The notes: generated by a model not told the origin, from the letters alone. A DNA stretch of 63,942 nt from Planctomycetota bacterium (GCA_031269935.1 JAISYL010000167.1:1-63942), one strand, 5' to 3'; positions 42,363 through 52,135 are shown, numbered from the stretch's first letter. Numbers and translations are program-made.

Positions 42363-44756
42363 ATGCCGGGCATTGCCAAGATAATCAAAAGGGACGGCCG
42401 CGAGGCCGCCTTCAACGTCCAAAAAATCGGCGACGCCATTTTCGCGGCCGCCCGGGCGGTGGGGGGGGAGGATCGCCGGCTGGCCGACGACATCGCCGGC
42501 TTTGTCGTCGCCCTGCTGGAAAAGCGCTACGGCGAGGGCCGGCCTCCCGGCATCGAGGACATCCAGGACATGGTGGAAAAAACCCTGATTGAAACCGGGC
42601 ATGCCAGGACCGCCAAGGCCTATATCCTTTACCGGCAGAAACGCGCCCTGGCGCGGGAGAAAATGCGGGTCAGGAAGGACGCCCTGTCCGGCGAGGCCGA
42701 TTCCACCGATATCCACCTCCTGGTGGATCCCGGAAGCCGGGCCGAGTATTTCCAGTGGGAGCGCGGGCGGATCGCCCGGGCGTTAATCCGGGAGGCCCGC
42801 CTGGAGGCGGGGGAGGCCGAATCGATAGCCAAGGCGGTCGAGCGCCGGGTATTCGCGTCCGGCATCACCCGCATCTCCACCAGCCTGATTCGCGAACTCG
42901 CCGACAACGAGCTTTTCGAGCGCGGCCACCAAAAAACCCTGGAGCGGCAGGCCCTGATCGGCCTTCCCAAATACGACATAGAACAGTTGATAGTCTCCAA
43001 GTCCAAGGAAAACTCCAATATTTCCGCCAACAATCCCGAGGCCATCAACCTGGCCATCGCCGAAACGGTCCTCAAGCAGTACGCCCTCCAGGAAATCTTC
43101 TCGCCGGAGGTGGCGGACGCCCATCGCGACGGCATGGTGCATCTCCACGACCTGGGCTATCCCACCCGGGTCTACTGCTCCTCGCATTCGCTGGAGTACC
43201 TCAAGAAATACGGCCTGCAGCTGGAGAATCTCGACACCAGTTCCGCCCCGGCCAAGCACGCCCGGACCCTGAACGGCCACCTCAACACCTTTCTCGCCTC
43301 CATGCAGGCCTATTACGCCGGCGCCCTCGGGGTCGCCTACATCAACATCATGTACGCGCCGCTGGTCGAGAAAATGTCGGACGAGGAGATGCGCCAGGAA
43401 GCCCAGCACCTGATTTTCTCCTCCAGCCAGAACGCCTTTTCCCGTGGCGGCCAGACCCTGTTCCTCGACTTCAACATCCATACCGGCATTCCCGCCTACC
43501 TGAAGAAAATCCGGGCCATCGGCCCGGGCGGCAAATACCTTGACCGCGCCTACGGCGATTTTTCCTCCGCCGCCACCCGGTTCACCCGGGCCATGCTGGA
43601 TGTCTGGGCGACCGGGGATCAATACGGGCACGTCTTCGCCTTCCCGAAGTGCGACTTCCACGTGAACCACGAAACCTTCGAGGACCCGGCCCAGCTCGCC
43701 ATCTACGACTACGCCTGCGCGATAGCCGCCAGGAACGGCACCCCCTATTTCATCTTCGACCGGGACGAGGTCACCCTTTCGGCCTGCTGCCGCCTGCGGA
43801 CGGTGATCGAGGATTCCCACATGATCCAGCATCCCGAATCGATGCGTTTCTGCGGCTTCCAAAACGTCACCATCAACCTGCCGCAATGCGCCTACCGGGC
43901 GGGAAGGGGCAATTACGCCAAGGTGTTCCCGGAAATCGAGCGGGCGCTGGACATCTGCGTCAAGGCGCACCTCCAGAAAAGGAAATTCGCCCGCGTGCTC
44001 ATGTCCGGCCCCTCCATGCCGCTCTGGCAAATCGGGAAGACGGCGGCCGACGGCCGTCCCTACGTCGATCTTGACCAGGCCACCTACATAGTCGGGATCA
44101 TCGGTCTGAACGAGTGCCTCGCCTACCTGATCGGCAAGGAGCTGCACGAGGACCCCGAATCGCTCCGGCTGGGGGTGAAAATCGTGTCCTACCTGTATTT
44201 TTGCATCAAGGAGCTGGGCCGCCGGCACGGCATGAAGATAACCATGGAGGAATCGCCGGCCGAGTCGGCCGCCCGCCGCCTAGCCAAAATCGATCTCAAG
44301 CGCTACCCGGACGCCATCGACTTCATGCGGGGCGATCTGGAAAGCGACGAAATCTATTACACCAATTCCGTCCACCTCCGGCCCGACGCGGACGAGGGCA
44401 TCGTCGACCGCATAATCAAGCAGGCCAAGTTCCACAGCCTGATCGAATCGGGGGCGATCATCCACGCCTTCGTGGGGGAATCGCGGCCCTCGGCCGGGGC
44501 GATCGCCAGCCTGGTCCGGAAAACCTTCGAAAAAACCAAGGCCGCCCAGCTTACGATCAGTCCCGAGTTCACCATCTGCCGCTCCTGCCACCGGGTCGGG
44601 GCCGGCATCAGCCAGCGCTGTCCGCATTGCGGGGCGGCGAATCTTCCCGGCATCGTCAGGGTGGACGAAACGGAAGGACTGGACGGCGCCTGGAGCCGGG
44701 AGAGCCTTTCCGAACTCGAACGGGTCGAAACGGCCGCCGCCGGCCGCGGGGCCTGA
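42363..44756 (+). CDS. nrdD: Anaerobic ribonucleoside-triphosphate reductase, class III, lacking the glycyl-radical glycine
   Basis: 797 residues. N-terminal ATP-cone (IIKRDGREAAFNVQKIGDAI), then the barrel with SKENSNISANNPEAINLA, MVHLHDLGYPTRVYCSS, SSSQNAFSRGGQTLFLDFNI, a Cys-Cys pair in LSACCRLR (~475-476) where the thiyl cysteine is expected, and the four-cysteine C-terminal zinc site (CRSC, CPHC). The terminal motif, usually RVTGYLG...WN..K..EL, reads RVDETEGLDGAWSRESLSEL: tryptophan and the helix are conserved, but the radical glycine is Glu (~769). No frameshift restores it. See findings. Confidence 0.85.
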   Translation: MPGIAKIIKRDGREAAFNVQKIGDAIFAAARAVGGEDRRLADDIAGFVVALLEKRYGEGRPPGIEDIQDMVEKTLIETGHARTAKAYILYRQKRALAREKMRVRKDALSGEADSTDIHLLVDPGSRAEYFQWERGRIARALIREARLEAGEAESIAKAVERRVFASGITRISTSLIRELADNELFERGHQKTLERQALIGLPKYDIEQLIVSKSKENSNISANNPEAINLAIAETVLKQYALQEIFSPEVADAHRDGMVHLHDLGYPTRVYCSSHSLEYLKKYGLQLENLDTSSAPAKHARTLNGHLNTFLASMQAYYAGALGVAYINIMYAPLVEKMSDEEMRQEAQHLIFSSSQNAFSRGGQTLFLDFNIHTGIPAYLKKIRAIGPGGKYLDRAYGDFSSAATRFTRAMLDVWATGDQYGHVFAFPKCDFHVNHETFEDPAQLAIYDYACAIAARNGTPYFIFDRDEVTLSACCRLRTVIEDSHMIQHPESMRFCGFQNVTINLPQCAYRAGRGNYAKVFPEIERALDICVKAHLQKRKFARVLMSGPSMPLWQIGKTAADGRPYVDLDQATYIVGIIGLNECLAYLIGKELHEDPESLRLGVKIVSYLYFCIKELGRRHGMKITMEESPAESAARRLAKIDLKRYPDAIDFMRGDLESDEIYYTNSVHLRPDADEGIVDRIIKQAKFHSLIESGAIIHAFVGESRPSAGAIASLVRKTFEKTKAAQLTISPEFTICRSCHRVGAGISQRCPHCGAANLPGIVRVDETEGLDGAWSRESLSELERVETAAAGRGA

Positions 44757-44759
44757 GGC

Positions 44760-45506
44760 GTGGCCGCGGGAGAGGAAGGCGCCGGCGGGTTCGATCTGCG
44801 GGGGTTCATCCCCAATTCCCTGCTGGAATGGGAGGATCACGTGGCGGCGGTCGCGGTAACCGGCGGCTGCAACCTTCGCTGCCCTTTCTGCCATAGCTGG
44901 CGCTACGTTTCCGGCCTGGACGGCCTGCCGCGGCTGGACCCGGAAAAATTGTTCGCCACCCTCTCGCGGCAGCGGGACTGGGTCGACGGGGTGGTGTTCA
45001 CCGGCGGCGAACCCACCCTGCAGCCGGGACTGGCCGGGATGATCCGCCGGGCCCGCGGCCTGGGGGCGAGGGTAAAACTCCACACCAACGGCTGCCGGCC
45101 CGGAGTGGTGCGGGACTTGCTGGAGGAAGGGCTTCTGGACTGCCTGGCGCTGGATTACAAGGCGCCCCTGGACGGGCGGTTTTTCGCGGCGGCGGGCATC
45201 CCGCCCGATCCCGGAACGCTCGCGGCGGTGCGGGAAACCTTCGGCCTGGCCCGGGACCGGGAGGTTGAAAGGGAATATCACACCACCCTGGTCCCGAAAT
45301 TCGTGGACGAAGGGGCGTTTTCGGAAATGGCGGACTGGCTGGAACCGGAGGGATTGTGGATATTGCAGCAATTCGAAAACGGGGACTGCCTGGATTCCGG
45401 CATGTCCGGGACTCCCGGCTACGGCCGGGAACGCCTGGAGGTTTTCGCGGCCAGGGCCGGCGCCGGGCATGGCCGGGTCCTCTTGAAAAAAGGAAAATCG
45501 GCATAG
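44760..45506 (+). CDS. nrdG: NrdG-like radical SAM activating protein
   Basis: 248 residues, GTG start 3 nt after the nrdD stop. The radical SAM cluster motif C-N-L-R-C-P-F-C is in VTGGCNLRCPFCHSW, followed by GVVFTGGEPTLQPGL and the TNGCRP strand. The family generates the glycyl radical on NrdD. Its presence beside a NrdD that lacks the glycine is an apparent contradiction. Confidence 0.85.
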   Translation: MAAGEEGAGGFDLRGFIPNSLLEWEDHVAAVAVTGGCNLRCPFCHSWRYVSGLDGLPRLDPEKLFATLSRQRDWVDGVVFTGGEPTLQPGLAGMIRRARGLGARVKLHTNGCRPGVVRDLLEEGLLDCLALDYKAPLDGRFFAAAGIPPDPGTLAAVRETFGLARDREVEREYHTTLVPKFVDEGAFSEMADWLEPEGLWILQQFENGDCLDSGMSGTPGYGRERLEVFAARAGAGHGRVLLKKGKSA

Positions 45507-45507
45507 C

Positions 45508-46086
45508 ATGGCTGGAGATCTCTTTTGCGAAATGCTGGGCGAGGCCAGGCGGGACCGGCAGTTGATCTGCCTGTTTCGCGATCCGCTGGATCTCAGGAGG
45601 TTCACGGTGGGCTTCGTGGAGGCCGTGTCGGACACCGATTACACCCTGCAGCAGGTGGACCCGGACGGCAATCCGGACGGCCTGGACGTGGGCGCCATCG
45701 ACGACATCATCGAGATCCGCCGGGAGTCCCGGTATGTCAGGCAAATCTCCCTGTTGATGGAGAAGGAGGAGGAGGCGCGGACGGTCAAGGGCTGGAACGG
45801 CAATCCCCACCCCGAAAGCTGCCTGGACGAGGCTTTGCGCCGCTCCCTCGCCGAACAGCTGGTGGTCAACGTCCTTCTCGCCACCGGCGACGACGAATTG
45901 CGCTTTCACGGCATAGTCAGGGACATTTCCGAAACCCATGTCCGCCTTGACGTGCTCTCCGACGACGGCGAGCCGGACGGCACCTCGGTAATCCGGATAG
46001 ACGACATCGCCGGCCTCCGGATGAACACCCGGGACGAATGGAAAATCGCCATGTTCAACCGCCATCGCATGCACCTTTACTTGTGA
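45508..46086 (+). CDS. Unknown protein with two similar beta-rich halves
   Basis: 192 residues, not recognised. Residues ~30-85 (FTVGFVEAVSDTDYTLQQVD, PDGLDVGAIDDIIEIRRES) and ~125-180 (FHGIVRDISETHVRLDVLSD, PDGTSVIRIDDIAGLRMN) are clearly related, so the protein is an internal duplication. Each unit looks like a small beta barrel ending in a hydrophobic 'I-DDI' motif. No membrane segment. It is in line with nrdG (2 bp gap) and with the radical SAM gene after it. Confidence 0.7.
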   Translation: MAGDLFCEMLGEARRDRQLICLFRDPLDLRRFTVGFVEAVSDTDYTLQQVDPDGNPDGLDVGAIDDIIEIRRESRYVRQISLLMEKEEEARTVKGWNGNPHPESCLDEALRRSLAEQLVVNVLLATGDDELRFHGIVRDISETHVRLDVLSDDGEPDGTSVIRIDDIAGLRMNTRDEWKIAMFNRHRMHLYL

Positions 46087-46091
46087 CCGCC

Positions 46092-47099
46092 ATGCCGGAC
46101 GCCTTCGCGCGGGCCAGATATTTCGAGTCGTTTCCCGACCGGGCGGTGGCTTGCCGCCTTTGCCCGCGGGGTTGCTTACTCAAAAGGGGCGGGATCGGGG
46201 CCTGCGGGGCGCGATTCAACCGGGACGGCGTCCTGGTGGCCGCCAGTTACGGGAAGGTTTCCGCCGCCGCCCTCGACCCGCTGGAAAAGAAGCCCCTGTA
46301 CCATTTTTTCCCGGGCCGGAGCGTGTTTTCCATCGGCGGCTACGGTTGCAACCTGAAATGCGCCTTCTGCCAAAACAGCGGCATATCCCAGTTCAATCCG
46401 CCGACCGTGGACATGTCCCCGGAAGAGGTGGCGGCGGCCGGAACCGCCGGCGGTTCGCTGGGGGTGGCCTATACCTACAACGAGCCCTCCATCGCGGCCG
46501 AATACGTCGGGGATTGCGCCCTGGCCGTGCGGAAGGCCGGCGGACTCAACGTCCTGGTCACCAACGGCTTCATGAATCCGGAGCCGCTGGCGGACCTGAT
46601 CCCCCTAATCGACGCCATGAACATCGACATCAAGGCGTTCAACAACGATTTTTACCGCCGGCTGTGCGGCGGCGGCCTGGAGCCGGTGCTGGAAACGGCG
46701 AAGGCGGCGGCGAGGAAAACCCATGTGGAACTGACCACCCTGATAATTCCCGGGGAAAACGACGCCATTCCCGAACTGGCGGATCTGGCCGGCTGGATAG
46801 CCGACAACTGCGGCCGGACAACCCCCTGCCACCTGACCGCCTACCATCCGAGCTACAAGCTGACCCGGGCGGCCGCCACCGCGGCGCATCTGCGCAACGC
46901 CGGCCGGATCTTCCGGGCCCGGCTGGACTACGTTTATCTGGGCAATCTTCACGCGCCGGACTTCGCCGACACCGTTTGCCCGGCCTGCGGCCGGACGGTG
47001 ATCGCCCGCTCCGGCTTCGCGGTCGACGCCTCCGGCCTGGGGGAAAGCGGAACCTGCGCCGGTTGTGGCGCCGACTGTCGCGTGATCACGGCGAAATGA
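46092..47099 (+). CDS. AmmeMemoRadiSam-type radical SAM protein
   Basis: 335 residues. An N-terminal Cys cluster CRLCPRGCLLKRGG and GACGARF is followed by the radical SAM motif YGCNLKCAFCQNSGIS, then TYNEPSIAAEY, NVLVTNGFM and DIKAFNNDFY. A C-terminal Cys-rich tail (CPACGRT, CAGCGADC) is rubredoxin-like. The family usually lies beside AMMECR1 and Memo genes; neither is seen here. The substrate is unknown. ATG at 46092; GTG at 46083 overlapping the upstream stop is an alternative. Confidence 0.82.
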   Translation: MPDAFARARYFESFPDRAVACRLCPRGCLLKRGGIGACGARFNRDGVLVAASYGKVSAAALDPLEKKPLYHFFPGRSVFSIGGYGCNLKCAFCQNSGISQFNPPTVDMSPEEVAAAGTAGGSLGVAYTYNEPSIAAEYVGDCALAVRKAGGLNVLVTNGFMNPEPLADLIPLIDAMNIDIKAFNNDFYRRLCGGGLEPVLETAKAAARKTHVELTTLIIPGENDAIPELADLAGWIADNCGRTTPCHLTAYHPSYKLTRAAATAAHLRNAGRIFRARLDYVYLGNLHAPDFADTVCPACGRTVIARSGFAVDASGLGESGTCAGCGADCRVITAK

Positions 47100-47121
47100 A
47101 CAATCCCCCGGAGTCCGATTC

Positions 47122-50100
47122 ATGCAATTGAAATCGATTGAGATGTTCGGCTTCAAATCCTTTCCCGAGCGGACGGTTCTCGCCTTCGATCGGGGCGTCA
47201 CCGCCATTCTCGGCCCGAACGGCTGCGGCAAGTCGAACATCGTCGACGCCGTCAAGTGGGTGCTGGGCGAGAAATCGGCCAAGAACCTCCGGGGCGGGGA
47301 GATGCTGGACGTCATTTTCTCGGGTTGCGCCTCCCGGGCGGCCAGCGGCATCGCCCAGGTGACCCTGAATTTCGACAATTCCGATCACAGCCTGAAAACC
47401 CCCTACGAGGAGGTGGCGATTCGCCGCCGCCTCAACCGGGCCAGGGAAAGCGAATATTTCATCAACAACACCCCTTGCCGGCTCAAGGACATCCGGACCC
47501 TGTTCCTGAACTCCGGGGTCGGCAATTCCGCCTATTCGGTCATCGAGCAGGGCCGAATCGAGGAACTGCTTTCCGCCCGCCCGGCCGAAAGGAGGGTCAT
47601 CTTCGAAGAGGCGGCCGAGATATCCCTGTTCAAATCCCAGCGCCGGGAGACGCTTGCCCGCCTGGAGCGGACCGAACAGATTCTCGCCCGGGTGGACGAC
47701 CGGCTGGCGGAAAAGGAAAGGCTCCTCCGCCGGGTGTCGGGGCAGGCCGCCGCCGCCCGCCGGCACCGCAAGCTCGCCAACGAGCGCGACACCCTCCGGG
47801 CCGGGTTTTACGCCCGCCAGCGGGCCGGCTTGACCGGAGGCCTGGAAAATGTCCGGGTTCGGCGGGAAGTGTTGAAAACCGAATTGGACGGCGCCGAAAA
47901 CGTCCTGGCCGGGATTAATCTGAAATTCGCCGAACTCTCCGGCCGGGAAGGGGAATTGGCGGCCGGCCACAATTCCCTGGCCAGGGCGGCCGGGGAAAAC
48001 CAGGAGGCCCTGGCCGGCAATCAATTGGCCCAGGCCAACGCCAGGAACCGCCTCGAGGCGCTGGCGAACGATCTCGCCCGGGGGGAGGAGCGCCGGAGCG
48101 AACTGGCGGCCCGGCTGGAGCGCCTGACGGCCCAGGAGGGCGAAATCGCTTCCGAAATGCCGGAGGTCGGGGAAAGAGTCCGGGCAATCGAAAGGGACCT
48201 CGGCGAACGGGAGGCTTTCCGCCGGGAATGGCTCCGGCGCGCCCAGGCCGCGGAGGCCGGGGTCACCGAGCTGCGCAACCGGCTGATCGATCTCAATCGG
48301 CGGCGGCATGAACTGGCCGGGGAGGCCGCCGGACGGGAAGCCTCGGAACGGTCCCGCGCCGCCCGGGCCGAAGAAATGGAAGCCAGGCTCTCGCGCCTGG
48401 GGAGGGAAAGGGACGAGGCCGTCCGGACGGCGGAAGCGGCGGCGGCGGAGTACCGCCTGGCGGCCGGGAAGTTCGCCGAAGCCGCCGAACGCAAGGAGGC
48501 GCTGGCGGCCAGGAGCCGGGAAACGGCGGCGGAGGTTGAGCGCCTCTTGGCGGAGGAAAGGGCGGGGGAGGCGGAAAAGGCCGGCCTCGCCTCCCGCAAA
48601 TCCACCCTGGAGGATCTGGAAAGGAGCCTGGCCGGCTCCTACGAGGGGGTCAGGAACATTCTTCTCGCGGCCAGGCGGGGGGAAGCGGCCGGCCGGGGGG
48701 CGCTGGGCAGGGTGGGGGATCTTATCCGGGTTCCCGAAAACCTGGCCACGGCCCTGGAAACCATCCTGGGGTCCTCGGTGCAGGACATCGTGACGGAAAC
48801 CGCCCGCGACGCCCAGGCCGCCATCGAATACCTTAAGCGCAACCGGCTGGGCCGGGCCACCTTCCTGCCCCTGGATCGGATCCAACCCCGGAAGCGCCTC
48901 CTCCCCGGCCTCGACCGGTTGCCGGGGGCGATCGGGGAAGCGGTGAACCTGGTGGAGTTCGACCCCAGGTTCGCCGCCGCCATGGAGCATTTGCTGGCCG
49001 GGATTCTGGTGGTGGACAATCTGGACCTGGCCCGGGAGCTGTCGGGCCGCGAGGCCAGGGGAGTGAAAATCGTCACCCTGGACGGGGAGGTCATCAGCCC
49101 CTCCGGCGCCATGACCGGGGGAATCGGCAAGTCCCCCCCCCAGGCGGGCCTTTTGCGGCGGAAAGCGGAACTGGAGGCCCTTGGCCGCGAATTGGCCGAG
49201 CGCGGCGGGCGGCTGGAGGCCACGACCCGCCGGAGGGAGGAATTGTCCGCCGCCCTGCGGACGATGGCCGAGGGGATTGCCGATCTGGAAAGGAAAATGG
49301 GCGAGGCGGGACGATCCGAGGCCGGTCTCAAGCAAAGGCTGGCGGCGAGCCTGGGCGAAAGGGATCGCCTGGAGCGGGAATCCTCCGAAGCCGGGGCCGA
49401 ATTCCAGGCCTTGTCCCGGGGAGGGGACGGCCAGCGGGAGGAGCTGGAAGGGATCCGGCGGGAATTGATCGGCGTGGAAGCCGGAATGGCCGAACTGGAG
49501 GGCGAAATCGGGGCCGGGATCGGGGAACAGCGTAATTCCCGCGAAGTCCTCGACTCCCTGGGCGGCGAGTTCGCCGAACTTTCGGGCAAGCGTTCCGAGG
49601 CTTTGGCCAGGTTGCGGGAACTGGAATCGAGACGGAGGGAACTGGCGGAGGAAATCGCCGGTTGCCGGGGGGAACTCAAGCGCCCCGAACTTTTCGGGGA
49701 AGGGGCGGAAGGGGAAATAAACCGGTTGCGCGGGCGGCTGGCCGAATTGATGGGGGAGGAGGAGGCGCTCGTCAAGATCCGCGACGAATGCCGGGCCGCC
49801 GGGGCGGAAATCATTGAACAAAGCGACATTCTCCGGGCGGAACAGGAAAGGCTGCGGCAGGCCGAACGGGAAGGCCAGACCCAGGCGACGCGGTTGCGGG
49901 AGGGCTTGGCCCTCCTGGACCGCCAGGAGGCGGAAATCGGCTTGCGTCTGGACCATGTCCTGGCGAAAGCCCGGGAGGAGCTTAATCTCCAGCCGGAGGA
50001 GCTGGCCGCCCTGGACGGCCGGGGGGCGGAGCCGGCCGCGAACGCCGGGGCGGCGGCCGGATCGCCCCTGGACGCCCTTTCGGACGCCGAACTGCAGGCC

Positions 50101-50883
50101 CGGATAGACGAGTTGTCCCAGAAAATCCGCGCCCTGGGCCACATCAATCCCGAGGCGATTGACGAATTGGCGGAACTGGAGGCCGGAATCGAGTTTTTGC
50201 GGGTCCAAAAGGAGGAGGAGGAGGAGGCGGTAAAAACCATTCGGCAGGCGATCGAACGGCTCAACGCCGATTCCTCGGCCCGTTTCCAGGCCACTTTCGC
50301 CGCGGTCAGGGGCAATTTTCAACAAATCTTCGCCAACCTGTTCGGGGGCGGCCGGGCCGATCTGACGCTGGAGGAGCCGGCCGGGCCGGAGGCGGATCCC
50401 CTGGAGGCGGGAATCGAAATCCGCGCCCAGCCGCCCGGCAAGGAACCCAAAAGCATCTCGCTCCTTTCGGGCGGCGAAAAGGCGCTTTGCGCCGTGGCCC
50501 TGCTCCTGGCCCTGTTTCGCGCCAAGCCAAGTCCCTTCTGCGTATTGGACGAGGTGGACGGCCCCCTGGACGAGGCGAACATCGAGCGCTTCATGCGGCA
50601 AATCCGCGCCTTCGCCTCCGACACCCAGTTCATCATCATCACCCATTCGCAGCTCACCATGGGCATGACCGACGCCATTTGGGGAGTGACCCAGCGGATA
50701 GCCGGCATCAGCAACGTCCACAGCCTCAAATACGCGGAGATGGAAAGGATGAGCCGGGGAATCCCCCTTGATCCGGAATCGCCGATTGAGGAATCCGGCG
50801 GCGGCCGGGAAGCCTACGAACAGGACGAGCTTGCCGGCGCCGGGGAATCGCCGGATTCCGGGAAGCGCCTGGCCCTGGCCTAG
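47122..50883 (+). CDS. smc: Chromosome segregation protein SMC
   Basis: 1253 residues. Walker A GPNGCGKSN in the N-terminal head, a long coiled coil, a hinge around residues 510-680 (VQDIVTETARDAQAAIEYLK), a second coiled coil and the C-terminal head with LLSGGEKALCAVALL (signature) and FCVLDEVDGPLDEAN (Walker B, D-loop). The C-terminal extension of ~60 residues (PIEESGGGREAYEQDELAG) is Gly/Glu-rich. Starts 23 bp after the radical SAM gene. A fragment of its 3' end is duplicated at 63049. Confidence 0.96.
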   Translation: MQLKSIEMFGFKSFPERTVLAFDRGVTAILGPNGCGKSNIVDAVKWVLGEKSAKNLRGGEMLDVIFSGCASRAASGIAQVTLNFDNSDHSLKTPYEEVAIRRRLNRARESEYFINNTPCRLKDIRTLFLNSGVGNSAYSVIEQGRIEELLSARPAERRVIFEEAAEISLFKSQRRETLARLERTEQILARVDDRLAEKERLLRRVSGQAAAARRHRKLANERDTLRAGFYARQRAGLTGGLENVRVRREVLKTELDGAENVLAGINLKFAELSGREGELAAGHNSLARAAGENQEALAGNQLAQANARNRLEALANDLARGEERRSELAARLERLTAQEGEIASEMPEVGERVRAIERDLGEREAFRREWLRRAQAAEAGVTELRNRLIDLNRRRHELAGEAAGREASERSRAARAEEMEARLSRLGRERDEAVRTAEAAAAEYRLAAGKFAEAAERKEALAARSRETAAEVERLLAEERAGEAEKAGLASRKSTLEDLERSLAGSYEGVRNILLAARRGEAAGRGALGRVGDLIRVPENLATALETILGSSVQDIVTETARDAQAAIEYLKRNRLGRATFLPLDRIQPRKRLLPGLDRLPGAIGEAVNLVEFDPRFAAAMEHLLAGILVVDNLDLARELSGREARGVKIVTLDGEVISPSGAMTGGIGKSPPQAGLLRRKAELEALGRELAERGGRLEATTRRREELSAALRTMAEGIADLERKMGEAGRSEAGLKQRLAASLGERDRLERESSEAGAEFQALSRGGDGQREELEGIRRELIGVEAGMAELEGEIGAGIGEQRNSREVLDSLGGEFAELSGKRSEALARLRELESRRRELAEEIAGCRGELKRPELFGEGAEGEINRLRGRLAELMGEEEALVKIRDECRAAGAEIIEQSDILRAEQERLRQAEREGQTQATRLREGLALLDRQEAEIGLRLDHVLAKAREELNLQPEELAALDGRGAEPAANAGAAAGSPLDALSDAELQARIDELSQKIRALGHINPEAIDELAELEAGIEFLRVQKEEEEEAVKTIRQAIERLNADSSARFQATFAAVRGNFQQIFANLFGGGRADLTLEEPAGPEADPLEAGIEIRAQPPGKEPKSISLLSGGEKALCAVALLLALFRAKPSPFCVLDEVDGPLDEANIERFMRQIRAFASDTQFIIITHSQLTMGMTDAIWGVTQRIAGISNVHSLKYAEMERMSRGIPLDPESPIEESGGGREAYEQDELAGAGESPDSGKRLALA

Positions 50884-50969
50884 CGGTCCGCAAAATCCAA
50901 ATCGAAGATTAAGACTTTGCGGAGAGTGCCCCCGGTTCATCCGGCGACCGCCTCCGGGGAACGGAAAAC

Positions 50970-51998
50970 ATGACTGACAAACGCGAGATTCTCCTCGCCT
51001 CACTCGACAAACAATTTTTTTTCGACAAGGGAAGGAAAAAGCGGATCGTTTCTTCACTGTGCGGCTTGCAGGCGCAATTCGCCAATAATCCCGGTCACGC
51101 CCTCCGTATCCGGGCGGACGATTTCGCCAGCGGGACCTGGCACGACGGTTTGGTGAAGACCTGGACCTTTCGTAACACTCTTCACGCGGTTAGGAAAGAC
51201 GAATTGGGATTGTTCTTGTCGGCGCAGGGCGTGCCGGATAAGTGGGACGGCGGTTGGGGGCTGCCGCCGAAAACGATGGCGCGCTGGTCGGCCTTTTTGT
51301 TGGATAAAATTGGTGAGGGGGTGTGCGACCGCGAAGCGCTGAAGATCGCGAGCCGGAAGGCTGGCATGACCGACGACGAAATGGAATGCGCCTTCCATGG
51401 TTGGGGCGGGCTCATCAAGGAAATGGCGAAGCGCGGACTTATCGCCTATGTTTCGGGAACGGCAAAACGTTTCGTGGCCTGCGGCGATGTCGCCCTCATG
51501 GATTGGGAAGAAGCTTCGGCCATACTGCTTGAGCGTTATTTTCGTTACCTCGGACCCGCCACCATGGCGGACTGCGCGAACTTCTTCGGTTGCCGCGGGA
51601 GGACGCTTCTTGAATTATTGAAAAAACGCCCGTTGCCGCTTAAATCCATCGTTTGCGAAGGGGTGGAATACTGGTATCTCGGGAAGTGGAACGCGACGAG
51701 GGAAATCCCTCCCTGCCTGTTTCTTGCCGGCTTCGATCAATTGCTCATGGCCTACAAGGACAGGAGTCGCCTAGTTGACGGGAAGCACAAATCGGATGTG
51801 GTGACGAATACCGGCATTGTTCATCCCACCGTGCTGGTTGACGGGAGCCTGAAGGCTAAATGGAGGAAGGACGGCCGTACGCTTGTCATCACCCCCTTTG
51901 CCAAGCTGACCCGCCGCCAACGCCGGCTGATTGACGATTTCGGCGGCGAGTTGTTCGGTGGCGATGTTCTACAGGTGGTTTTCAACGATGAAGAGTAA
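50970..51998 (+). CDS. AlkZ-like winged-helix DNA-binding protein (HTH_42 family)
   Basis: 342 residues. The family (COG3214, AlkX/AlkZ DNA glycosylases for bulky or crosslink adducts) is marked by the N-terminal SLCGLQAQFANNPGHALRIR, where the Q-A-Q motif corresponds to the catalytic Q-x-Q of AlkZ. The winged-helix repeats follow (ASAILLERYFRYLGPATMAD, LVITPFAKLTRRQRRLID). A glycosylase role is family-based inference. A truncated second copy lies at 63317. It ends directly at a family B repeat. Confidence 0.8.
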   Translation: MTDKREILLASLDKQFFFDKGRKKRIVSSLCGLQAQFANNPGHALRIRADDFASGTWHDGLVKTWTFRNTLHAVRKDELGLFLSAQGVPDKWDGGWGLPPKTMARWSAFLLDKIGEGVCDREALKIASRKAGMTDDEMECAFHGWGGLIKEMAKRGLIAYVSGTAKRFVACGDVALMDWEEASAILLERYFRYLGPATMADCANFFGCRGRTLLELLKKRPLPLKSIVCEGVEYWYLGKWNATREIPPCLFLAGFDQLLMAYKDRSRLVDGKHKSDVVTNTGIVHPTVLVDGSLKAKWRKDGRTLVITPFAKLTRRQRRLIDDFGGELFGGDVLQVVFNDEE

Positions 51999-52055
51999 AG
52001 TGGACTTTTAAAGTGAATCGAACATGACAGTTTTGTTTGATTTCCCTTTAAACGG
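51999..52055. repeat. Short palindromic repeat, family B (copy 5)
   Basis: Begins at the base after the TAA stop of the AlkZ-like gene. Arms 'gtggacttttaaagtgaatc' and 'tgatttccctttaaacggat' pair as a hairpin and may act as its terminator. Confidence 0.78.
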
Positions 52056-52135
52056 ATGTTCCAGTATAATTCATCTGGCCTACCCGGATTTAACATCCGC
52101 CGTACTCGGTCATCGCTTCGCAAAACGGCTTCGTT

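Noticed and set aside
50884-50925. Inverted repeat 'tccgcaaa / tttgcgga' after smc as terminator
   Set aside because: The stem is possible but lacks a T-run and has a long loop. Not called as a terminator.
47086-51057. 1323-residue minus-strand ORF
   Set aside because: Reverse-strand shadow of smc with a Gly/Pro/Gln-rich translation, typical of high-GC antisense frames.
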